Shown here one piece after another: positions 1-5,416 of a stretch of DNA of 5,610 nt. The DNA lies in assembly GCA_018882545.1 (NCBI GenBank), contig VERS01000175.1, positions 1 through 5,610 on the forward strand, in the 5' to 3' direction. Below the pieces are notes generated by a model that saw only the letters and a list, made by a program, of their open reading frames with translations, was not told where the DNA came from and made no database searches. The translations under genes and the position numbers were made by a program. This DNA comes from Mycobacterium sp. (GTDB taxonomy: Bacteria; Actinomycetota; Actinomycetes; Mycobacteriales; Mycobacteriaceae). Position 1 is the stretch's first letter. Every line of letters starts with the position of its first letter.

Positions 1-862
1 GACCTACACCGACCCACTGACGGGGGCAACAGCATCGTTGACCGTCAGGGCGCCGAAAGTCGTGGTGGCATGCGGTTCGCTGGAGTCCCCCGCGCTGCTG
101 CTGCGTTCGGGCATCGGCGGCCCGGCGGTCGGCAAGAACCTGCACCTGCACCCGGTCGTCGCCTTCCTGGGAATCTACCCCGATGAGACCCGACCGTGGT
201 GGGGCGCGCCGATGACGGCGATGGTCGATGAGTTCGCCAACATCGAGGGCGGTTACGGCTTCCTCATCCAGAACGCCCAGTGGGCACCGTCGATCATCGC
301 GGGCGGGATCGCGCGGGCTTCGGGCGCCGAACACAAGGAGACCATCGCCCGTCTCGGGCACGCCGCATGGCTCATCGGAATCCCCCGGGACCGCGGCCAT
401 GGCACGGTGGGCATCGACGAACACGGCAATGCGGTGGTCAACTACGCCATGACCGACGAGGTGGATCTGCGAGTGGCCCGAACGTCGATCGAGAAGCAAA
501 TCCGGTTGCACCACGCGGCCGGGGCCGAGCAGATCGTCCCGTTCGCGCCAATCACCCTGCGCTGGCGTCGCGGCGACGATCTGGAGGCGTTCATCGACGC
601 CATGCAGAAGATGCCCCTGCGGGCCGGCGGACTGCGGATCTTCTCGGCCCACCAGATGAGCAGCTGTCGGATGGGCACCGATCCGGAGACCTCAGTGGCC
701 AATCCCTCGGGCGAATTGCACGACACGCCGGGGGTTTACATCGGCGACGCCAGCGCGATGCCGACCGCCAGCGGCGCCAATCCGATGATCTCCGCCATGG
801 CGCTGGCCCACCGCACCGCCGAGGCGATACTCGCCGACACCCGAGCCCCCGTCACCGCCTGA
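1..862 (+). CDS. GMC-family FAD-dependent alcohol oxidase, C-terminal part (5' end outside window)
   Basis: This is the C-terminal ~286 residues of a GMC oxidoreductase; the first full codon is at position 2 and the frame is open to the window edge, so the FAD-binding N-terminus and real start lie upstream. The segment opens with the typical GMC stretch CGSLESPALLLRSGIG, followed by GKNLHLHP, a combination I associate with long-chain (fatty) alcohol oxidases. The C-terminal GMC domain has AHQMSSCRMG and GDASAMPTASGANPM. The likely catalytic pair is the His at 650-652 and the Asn at 779-781, 43 residues apart, the spacing of the active-site pair in glucose oxidase; a His-Asn pair is as in choline and cholesterol oxidases. 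The expected reaction is oxidation of a primary or secondary alcohol, with electrons passing to FAD and then O2 or another acceptor. The next gene is an aldehyde dehydrogenase 8 bases away, which fits a primary alcohol substrate. The family is confident; the substrate is inferred. Confidence 0.93.
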   Translation, partial: TYTDPLTGATASLTVRAPKVVVACGSLESPALLLRSGIGGPAVGKNLHLHPVVAFLGIYPDETRPWWGAPMTAMVDEFANIEGGYGFLIQNAQWAPSIIAGGIARASGAEHKETIARLGHAAWLIGIPRDRGHGTVGIDEHGNAVVNYAMTDEVDLRVARTSIEKQIRLHHAAGAEQIVPFAPITLRWRRGDDLEAFIDAMQKMPLRAGGLRIFSAHQMSSCRMGTDPETSVANPSGELHDTPGVYIGDASAMPTASGANPMISAMALAHRTAEAILADTRAPVTA

Positions 863-867
863 GGAGA
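861..867 (+). promoter_or_regulatory. Ribosome binding site of the aldehyde dehydrogenase, overlapping the upstream stop codon
   Basis: The purine-rich GAGGAGA begins inside the TGA stop of the GMC gene (860-862) and ends 3 bases before the ATG at 871. The overlap suggests translational coupling. It also decides the ATG at 871 as the start, although the reading frame is open much further upstream. Confidence 0.7.
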
Positions 868-870
868 GTC

Positions 871-2301
871 ATGACCACCACGACGTCGACATCGGATCGT
901 CTCTACATCGGCGGCCAGTGGGTGCAGGCCGGCGGGGCCGGCAGCCTGCCGGTCGTCAACCCCTACACCGAACAGAAGATCGCCGAGATCCCGGCCGGCG
1001 ACGGCGCCGACGTGGACCGCGCGGTGGCCGCGGCGCGGGAGGCCTTCCCGGCCTGGGCCGCGAAACCGGTCGATCAGCGGATCGACCTGCTCGATGCGAT
1101 CGCCGCCCGGCTGTCCGACCGCGGCGACGAACTGGCCGGCATCATCACCAGCGAAGTCGGCACCCCGATCACGCTGGCCCGGCTGATCCAGGTGGGGTTG
1201 CCCACGATGTCGTTCGCCTCGATGCGCGGACTGGCCGCCGATCTGACCTTCGAGGAAGAGATCGGCAACTCGCTGGTGGTCCGTGAGCCGGTCGGGGTGG
1301 TTGCGGCGATCGCGCCGTGGAATTACCCGCTGCATCAGATGGCCGCCAAAGTCGCACCCGCCCTGGCCGCCGGGTGCACGGTGGTGCTCAAACCATCGGA
1401 GGTAACCCCGCTGTCGACATTCGCGCTGATGGAGATCTTCGACGAGGTGGGCCTGCCGCCCGGTGTGGTCAACATGGTCACCGGTCTGGGAACCGTCGTC
1501 GGTGAGGCGATGATCGGGCACCCGGGCGTGGACATGGTCACCTTCACCGGTTCGGAGGGGGTCGGCCGCCACATCGGTGAGGTGACCGGACGCAATCTGG
1601 TGCCCTCATCACTGGAGCTGGGCGGCAAGTCCGCCTGCATCGTCCTCGACGACGCCGACATGGAGTTGGCCATCTCGTCGGGGATGACGCGCTGCCTGCT
1701 GAACTCCGGGCAGACCTGCATCGCGCAGACCCGTCTGCTGGTACCGCGGCCGAGACTGGCCGAAGCCGAGGCGATCGCCACGGCCGTGGCGCAGGCCCAC
1801 ACCATGGGCGATCCGTTCGACCCGGCGACTCTGCTGGGCCCGATGGTGACAGCCCAGCACCGGGACCGGGTGCGCGAGCACATCCGCAGCGCCATCGCCG
1901 AGGGCGCCCGTCTGGTCACCGGCGGACCCGATGCCCCGCCCGGGCTGGAGCGGGGTTTCTTCGTGGCGCCGACGGTCTTCTCCGATGTGACCTCCGATAT
2001 GCGGATCGCCCAGGAGGAGGTTTTCGGCCCGGTTCAGGCGATCATCGGCTACGACGACGAGGACCACGCGGTGCGCATCGCCAACGACTCCCGGTTCGGG
2101 CTGTCCGGGGCGGTCTGGTCCGCCGACGAGGAGCGTGCCATGCGGGTGGCCCGCCGGATCCACACCGGCCAGATCGACGTCAACGGCGGGGCGTTTAATC
2201 CCTGCGCCCCGTTCGGTGGGGTCGGCGCCTCCGGCCACGGCCGGGAGCTGGGCTCCCATGGTCTAGACGAATTCTTCTACCTCAAGTCGATCCAGCGCTG
2301 A
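871..2301 (+). CDS. Aldehyde dehydrogenase, NAD(P)+-dependent (ALDH superfamily)
   Basis: This complete 476-residue protein has the usual length for a bacterial ALDH. It oxidises an aldehyde to a carboxylic acid with NAD(P)+ in the cytoplasm. All key elements are visible: PWNYP with oxyanion Asn151, cofactor-binding KPSE with Lys174, FTGS at 225-228, general base Glu249 in ELGGKS, catalytic Cys283 in NSGQTCIAQTR, and Glu383 in EEVFGPV. The Glu-Cys spacing of 34 and the Asn-Lys spacing of 23 match ALDH2-type enzymes. The start at 871 is chosen because GAGGAGA precedes it and the ALDH fold begins at once (RLYIGGQWV, residues 11-19); the open frame further upstream overlaps the GMC gene and is not ALDH-like. 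The gene probably shares a transcript with the GMC oxidase and takes the aldehyde that enzyme makes. The substrate cannot be read from sequence; a branched, fatty or terpenoid aldehyde are all possible. Confidence 0.96.
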   Translation: MTTTTSTSDRLYIGGQWVQAGGAGSLPVVNPYTEQKIAEIPAGDGADVDRAVAAAREAFPAWAAKPVDQRIDLLDAIAARLSDRGDELAGIITSEVGTPITLARLIQVGLPTMSFASMRGLAADLTFEEEIGNSLVVREPVGVVAAIAPWNYPLHQMAAKVAPALAAGCTVVLKPSEVTPLSTFALMEIFDEVGLPPGVVNMVTGLGTVVGEAMIGHPGVDMVTFTGSEGVGRHIGEVTGRNLVPSSLELGGKSACIVLDDADMELAISSGMTRCLLNSGQTCIAQTRLLVPRPRLAEAEAIATAVAQAHTMGDPFDPATLLGPMVTAQHRDRVREHIRSAIAEGARLVTGGPDAPPGLERGFFVAPTVFSDVTSDMRIAQEEVFGPVQAIIGYDDEDHAVRIANDSRFGLSGAVWSADEERAMRVARRIHTGQIDVNGGAFNPCAPFGGVGASGHGRELGSHGLDEFFYLKSIQR

Positions 2302-2413
2302 GGTATCCCATGCCGGTTGCGGGTCGGCGCCGTGCATCGGGTGGTCGCCTCTTGCTAGGTTCAGTTTGGGGGCGGGGAACAGTCGATCCATAAATCCACA
2401 TCAGGGGGCAGCC
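2302..2413 (+). promoter_or_regulatory. Intergenic leader of the hibernation-factor gene; probable promoter region, elements unclear
   Basis: This 112-base gap is less GC-rich towards the gene (around 2381-2402) than the coding DNA on either side. I found no convincing -35/-10 pair and no strong hairpin followed by T residues, so neither promoter nor terminator can be fixed. A half-site resembling the left arm of the DosR dormancy box lies at 2366-2374 (TTGGGGGCG against TTSGGGACT), but the right arm is not recognisable. A good ribosome binding site, AGGGGG at 2403-2408, lies 5 bases before the ATG at 2414. Confidence 0.35.
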
Positions 2414-3532
2414 ATGCACGCCGATCGCTTCCGTCGACTCGTCGACGAGCAGGGACCGTTCATCTCGGTCTACCTCGATGACACCCACGACACCGCGGAT
2501 GCGCAAGCCCAACTCGACTCCCGCCTGCGGGACATCCGTAAGCACTTGGAGGACAGCGCGGTTGAGGATGCGGCAATCCAGACTCTGGAAGCAGCGGTAC
2601 GGGCCAAGCATCCGCCCGTCGGGCGCAGCGGACGCGGCCTGATCATGGCCACCGCCGGCGGGTCGGCACGCATCGTGGTCGACCAACACCTGGCGGTACC
2701 GCCGGCGTCCACCGAGGTCCGCGTCTCCGAACTGCCCTACATCCTGCCGATCGTCGCTCACGGCGTCCCGCACACGTCGTATCTGCTGGTGGCCGTCGAC
2801 GCTACCGGCGGTGACATCACCCGCTACGACGACGGCCTGTCCGGCCACGAGACCGTCGACGGCTCGGCATACCCGGTGCACAACGCCCACCGCGCTGACA
2901 CCGCCGGATACGGCGGCCCGCAGGGCCGGGTGCAGGAAGCGGTGCGCCGCAACATCGCTGAGGTCGCCGACCATGTCACCGCACTCACCGACAGAACCGG
3001 GACCGAGGTGATCTTCGTCACCGGCGAGGTGAGCGCCCGCGCCGAACTGGTGAGCCAGCTTCCCGAACGCATTGCCGCCAGGGCGGTCCAACTGCAGGGC
3101 GGTGGCCGCGCCGCCGGTACCGACCCGGCCGAGGTCGCCCGCCACATCACCGCGGAGTTCGCCGACCGCCGCCAGGCCGTCGTCGACGACGCGGTGCGCA
3201 GATTCCACGCCGGACACGGCACCGGGCTGGCGATCCAGGGGCTGCCCGGGGTGATCGCGGCACTGCGGGACGGGTCGGTGGAAACTCTGATCGTCGGTGA
3301 TCTGGGGCAGGCCACCGTGGTCGCCGACCACGACCAACTGGCGCTGTGCGGCCCGGACGAGGACACCGTGTCCGGGCTGGGCGGATCACCGGACCGGGTG
3401 CTGCGGGCCGATGAAGCGCTGCCGTTGCTCGCGGTGGCCTGCAACGCTGCAGTGGTGTGCGCCGATGATCGACTCAGTCCGGCCGACGGCGTGGCGGCGG
3501 TGTTGCGATACGCCGATCCGAACGTCGGTTGA
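2414..3532 (+). CDS. Rv2629/Balon-type eRF1-Pelota-like protein, probable ribosome hibernation factor
   Basis: The 372-residue product closely resembles M. tuberculosis Rv2629 (about 374 residues, DosR regulon) as I recall it: RLVDEQGPFISVYLDDTHD near the N-terminus, a central stretch with PYILPIVAHG, and SVETLIVGDLGQATVV then RVLRADEALP near the C-terminus. The family is the bacterial branch of archaeo-eukaryotic release factor 1/Pelota proteins. Relatives called Balon (Psychrobacter) and its M. smegmatis homologue bind the ribosomal A site with EF-Tu during hibernation. Approximate domains: N-terminal 1-120, central eRF1-like domain 122-265 and L7Ae-like C-terminal domain 270-372. Where eRF1 carries its GGQ loop this protein reads GYGGPQGRVQ (165-174), so a canonical hydrolytic GGQ is absent. 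The ATG at 2414 is preferred over a TTG at 2366 because of its ribosome binding site and the N-terminal match to Rv2629. A Vms1-like peptidyl-tRNA hydrolase role is the main alternative. Confidence 0.88.
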   Translation: MHADRFRRLVDEQGPFISVYLDDTHDTADAQAQLDSRLRDIRKHLEDSAVEDAAIQTLEAAVRAKHPPVGRSGRGLIMATAGGSARIVVDQHLAVPPASTEVRVSELPYILPIVAHGVPHTSYLLVAVDATGGDITRYDDGLSGHETVDGSAYPVHNAHRADTAGYGGPQGRVQEAVRRNIAEVADHVTALTDRTGTEVIFVTGEVSARAELVSQLPERIAARAVQLQGGGRAAGTDPAEVARHITAEFADRRQAVVDDAVRRFHAGHGTGLAIQGLPGVIAALRDGSVETLIVGDLGQATVVADHDQLALCGPDEDTVSGLGGSPDRVLRADEALPLLAVACNAAVVCADDRLSPADGVAAVLRYADPNVG

Positions 3533-3547
3533 CTGCCGTCGCACCGG

Positions 3548-3553
3548 TACGCT
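3548..3553 (+). promoter_or_regulatory. Candidate -10 element for leaderless transcription of the small ORF
   Basis: TACGCT fits the actinobacterial TANNNT -10 pattern and ends 8 bases before the GTG at 3562. Transcription starting at or next to that GTG would give a leaderless mRNA, a common arrangement in mycobacteria. No ribosome binding site precedes the GTG, which agrees with this reading. There is no good -35 at normal spacing; TTGACT at 3529-3534 is only 13 bases away. Confidence 0.4.
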
Positions 3554-3561
3554 GGCCTGTC

Positions 3562-3720
3562 GTGAGCGCGCCGACCTCATTCGTCTTCGAACAGCAGGGC
3601 CAGTTCTGGGTGCCCAAGAACAAAGCGAAGGTGTGCGGCACCAACCCGATCACCACGACACCTCCGGCCGACGCAGAGATCCCTGCCGAACTGTTCCTAC
3701 CCGGCTGCGCCGCCGGGTGA
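3562..3720 (+). CDS. Small hypothetical protein (52 aa) upstream of the SET methyltransferase
   Basis: I do not recognise this protein. Read from the GTG at 3562 it has 52 residues, with no signal peptide or membrane segment. It contains an aromatic N-terminal part (FVFEQQGQFWVP, 7-18), a lysine cluster KNKAK (19-23), cysteines at 25 and 49, and a Thr/Pro stretch TTTPP (31-35). About 83% of codons end in G or C, as in the neighbouring genes, which supports real coding. The same frame could start at a TTG at 3529 overlapping the previous stop, but the extra 11 codons have weaker codon bias and would bury the TACGCT element, so the GTG is preferred. It ends 24 bases before the SET gene and lies in the same frame, so the two are probably co-transcribed. 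A partner or substrate role for the methyltransferase is possible but is purely inference; a spurious ORF cannot be excluded. Confidence 0.5.
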   Translation: MSAPTSFVFEQQGQFWVPKNKAKVCGTNPITTTPPADAEIPAELFLPGCAAG

Positions 3721-3728
3721 GTCGCCAG

Positions 3729-3735
3729 AAGGAGA
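3729..3735 (+). promoter_or_regulatory. Strong ribosome binding site of the SET-domain gene
   Basis: AAGGAGA is a near-perfect Shine-Dalgarno match 9 bases before the GTG at 3745. It fixes that GTG as the start and argues for independent initiation of the SET gene rather than readthrough from the small ORF in the same frame. Confidence 0.75.
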
Positions 3736-3744
3736 CAGATTTCC

Positions 3745-4254
3745 GTGGATTGCAACTGGCTCAGCCCCAAGGCTGAGGCGCGGCCGGCGGGCGAGAAGGG
3801 CTGGGGGTCCTTCGCGACGGAGCCCATCGCCGCCGGGGAGACCGTGGCGGCGTTCGGGGGGTGGGTGGTGACCAGCGCGGATCTGGGCATACTCAGCGCC
3901 GAGCGCCAAACCAGGGCGATCCAGGTCGACGTCGACCTGTACCTGGTCTCCGCCGAGACCCCCGAGGCCGGCGACATGCTCAATCACTCATGTGAGCCCA
4001 ACTGCGGACTGCTCGGACAGACTTTGGTGGTGGCCATGCGCGAGATCAGGCCCGGCGAGGAACTGTGCTTCGACTACGCGATGTGCGACGCCAGTGACTA
4101 CGACGAGTTCAGGTGTATGTGCGGTCAGTCCAACTGCCGGACAATCGTCACCGGATCGGATTGGCGCGAGGCAGACCTGCAGGAAAAATACGCCGGCTGG
4201 TTTTCGCCCTACCTGGCCCGACAGATCGCCGCTCTGCCGGCCCGCAGCAGCTGA
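3745..4254 (+). CDS. SET-domain protein-lysine N-methyltransferase
   Basis: This compact 169-residue protein consists almost entirely of a SET domain, the S-adenosylmethionine-dependent fold that methylates protein lysines. Visible motifs are GEKGWGSFA (16-24), part of the SAM-binding N-terminal SET motif; NHSCEPN (80-86), the core knot motif; and GEELCFDY (104-111), with Tyr111 as the likely catalytic tyrosine. A post-SET-like CMCGQSNC follows. Cys83 together with Cys124, Cys126 and Cys131 gives the four-cysteine zinc site known from SET/post-SET enzymes, so the protein appears intact and active. The C-terminal ~35 residues (WREADLQEKYAGWF onward) may close the active site. It has no DNA-binding or signal sequence and should be cytoplasmic. 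The GTG start is set by AAGGAGA upstream. It follows the 52-residue ORF by 24 bases. SET proteins are mainly eukaryotic but occur patchily in bacteria; the substrate here is unknown. Confidence 0.93.
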   Translation: MDCNWLSPKAEARPAGEKGWGSFATEPIAAGETVAAFGGWVVTSADLGILSAERQTRAIQVDVDLYLVSAETPEAGDMLNHSCEPNCGLLGQTLVVAMREIRPGEELCFDYAMCDASDYDEFRCMCGQSNCRTIVTGSDWREADLQEKYAGWFSPYLARQIAALPARSS

Positions 4255-4289
4255 GGTGACGACGTCGCGTTCTCCCCGCACACTGAGGT

Positions 4290-5348
4290 ATGCCGAAACC
4301 CGCGATCCCGATGTTGGTGGCCACCCTGCTGATCGCCGGCTGCGGTTCGGCGCCGACCGTCACCGGCGTGCACGGCGCCCCTGAGCCAGCCGAGGTCGTC
4401 TCCGGAATCCGGGTCGACGGCACCGTCGCCACCGGACTGGAGGTTCCGTGGGGCATCGCCTTCCTGGCCGACGGTTCCGCTCTGGTGAGCGAACGTGACA
4501 CCGGCCGCATTCTCCGCGTCGGTGCCGACTCGCCCACGGTGGTCGGCACGGTCGACGGCGTGGTTCCGCGCGGTGAGGGCGGCCTGCTGGGGATCGCCCG
4601 CTTCCAGAACTGGCTCTATGCCTATCTCACGGCAGCAACCGACAACCGGGTGGTGCGGATGGCCTGGGACTCCCGGACCCTCGGCAAACCGGAGATCGTC
4701 CTGACCGGTATCCCCAAGGCTGGCATCCACAACGGGGGGCGGATCATCTTCGGCCCCGACGGCATGCTGTACGTCGGGACCGGGGACGCCGGTGACCGCG
4801 ACCTGGCTCAGGACCGAGACTCCCTCGGCGGCAAGATCCTGCGGGTCACTCCGGCCGGCACGGTGCCCGCTGACAATCCCTTCACCGGCTCCCCGGTGTT
4901 CTCCCTCGGCCACCGGAACGTGCAGGGCCTGGCGTTTGATGGGCAGGGTCGACTGTGGGCCAGCGAATTCGGCCAGTCCGACGTCGACGAGCTCAATCTC
5001 ATCACCGCCGGCTCGAACTACGGTTGGCCCGAGTGCGAGGGGGCCTGCGGGAAGCCGGGATACGTCGACCCGGTCGTGCAGTGGAGTCCGACTTCGATTG
5101 CTTCTCCTAGCGGCCTCGCGGTCCGCGGTGACTATGCCTATGTGGCGTCGCTGCGGGGTCAACGGGTGTGGGAGGTGCCCCTCGATGGCTCCGGGAAGGC
5201 CAGCGGACTGCAGCTCGGTGATCTCGGGCGACTCCGCACGATCGAACCGGCACCCGACGGCTCGATGTGGCTTTCGACAAGCAACACCGACGGCCGCGGC
5301 GACGCGCGCGCCGGTGACGACCGGATTGTCCGGCTGACATCAGGTTAA
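4290..5348 (+). CDS. Lipoprotein, glucose/sorbosone (aldose sugar) dehydrogenase family, PQQ-type beta-propeller
   Basis: The 352-residue product has a lipoprotein signal: a short basic start, a hydrophobic run and the lipobox LIAGC with the lipidated Cys18, so it should be anchored outside the cytoplasmic membrane. The rest is a six-bladed propeller of the soluble PQQ glucose dehydrogenase/Asd (YliI) family: LEVPWGIAFLADGSALVSER (50-69), EGGLLGIA (96-103), HNGGRIIFGPDG (147-158) with YVGTGDAGD, LGHRNVQGLAF (207-217) and GSNYGWPEC (241-249). By family analogy His147 is the catalytic base and Arg209 contacts the PQQ cofactor (His144 and Arg228 in the Acinetobacter enzyme). The predicted reaction is oxidation of an aldose or related sugar in the cell envelope. 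Cys249 and Cys253 could form a disulfide. The ATG at 4290 gives a good signal peptide, but GAGG sits only one base before it, so initiation may be leaderless. Distant kinship to mycobacterial LppZ is likely, but the sequence differs too much to use that name. Confidence 0.9.
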   Translation: MPKPAIPMLVATLLIAGCGSAPTVTGVHGAPEPAEVVSGIRVDGTVATGLEVPWGIAFLADGSALVSERDTGRILRVGADSPTVVGTVDGVVPRGEGGLLGIARFQNWLYAYLTAATDNRVVRMAWDSRTLGKPEIVLTGIPKAGIHNGGRIIFGPDGMLYVGTGDAGDRDLAQDRDSLGGKILRVTPAGTVPADNPFTGSPVFSLGHRNVQGLAFDGQGRLWASEFGQSDVDELNLITAGSNYGWPECEGACGKPGYVDPVVQWSPTSIASPSGLAVRGDYAYVASLRGQRVWEVPLDGSGKASGLQLGDLGRLRTIEPAPDGSMWLSTSNTDGRGDARAGDDRIVRLTSG

Positions 5349-5351
5349 CGA

Positions 5352-5387
5352 TCTACTAGACATGCTTTCTACTTCATGGTAGACAAT
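5352..5387 (+). promoter_or_regulatory. Probable promoter with overlapping repeat/operator upstream of the cupin gene
   Basis: The 68-base gap is clearly AT-richer than the rest of the window. TAGACA occurs at 5357-5362 and again at 5380-5385, 17 bases apart. The first copy matches five of six bases of a TTGACA -35; the second, or GACAAT at 5382-5387, could act as the -10. The same DNA holds a perfect small palindrome TCTACTAGA (5352-5360) and an inverted repeat TCTAC (5368-5372) / GTAGA (5379-5383) with a 6-base loop. This looks like an operator for a dimeric repressor such as a TetR or MarR protein. The regulator is not in the window. Confidence 0.45.
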
Positions 5388-5403
5388 TCGTAACTCGAAC
5401 CGA

Positions 5404-5410
5404 GGGAGGT
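5404..5410 (+). promoter_or_regulatory. Ribosome binding site of the cupin gene
   Basis: GGGAGGT lies 6 bases before the GTG at 5417, a standard spacing, and supports that GTG as the start. Confidence 0.65.
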
Positions 5411-5416
5411 TCTCCG

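Noticed and set aside
280..870. Long in-frame upstream extension of the aldehyde dehydrogenase (open frame from 280)
   Set aside because: It overlaps the GMC gene in another frame, its sequence is arginine-rich shadow translation, and the ATG at 871 has a ribosome binding site and gives a standard ALDH length.
736..2259. Long minus-strand open frames opposite the aldehyde dehydrogenase
   Set aside because: They mirror a well-supported ALDH gene and show low-complexity, His/Gly/Arg-rich translations typical of GC-rich shadows.
2302..2345. Rho-independent terminator after the aldehyde dehydrogenase
   Set aside because: Only short GC-rich self-complementary stretches (for example CGGCGCCG) are present, with no long stem and no T tract.
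2366..2413. TTG start at 2366 adding 16 residues to the hibernation-factor protein
   Set aside because: No ribosome binding site precedes it, the extension has no match to the Rv2629 N-terminus, and ATG 2414 has AGGGGG at good spacing.
2282..3337. 351-codon open frame on the minus strand opposite the Rv2629-type gene
   Set aside because: Long antisense open frames are expected opposite GC-rich genes; the product resembles nothing known to me and the plus-strand protein is a clear family member.
3718..3720. TGA between small ORF and SET gene as a selenocysteine codon
   Set aside because: No selenocysteine-type hairpin is evident and the strong ribosome binding site just downstream explains the arrangement as two genes.
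3297..3776. 159-codon plus-strand open frame spanning the end of the hibernation-factor gene into the SET gene
   Set aside because: Overlaps three better-supported genes; Arg/Cys/Trp-rich translation typical of an out-of-frame reading.
4209..5162. 317-codon minus-strand open frame opposite the lipoprotein gene
   Set aside because: Shadow of the sugar-dehydrogenase-like gene, with no recognisable domain of its own.
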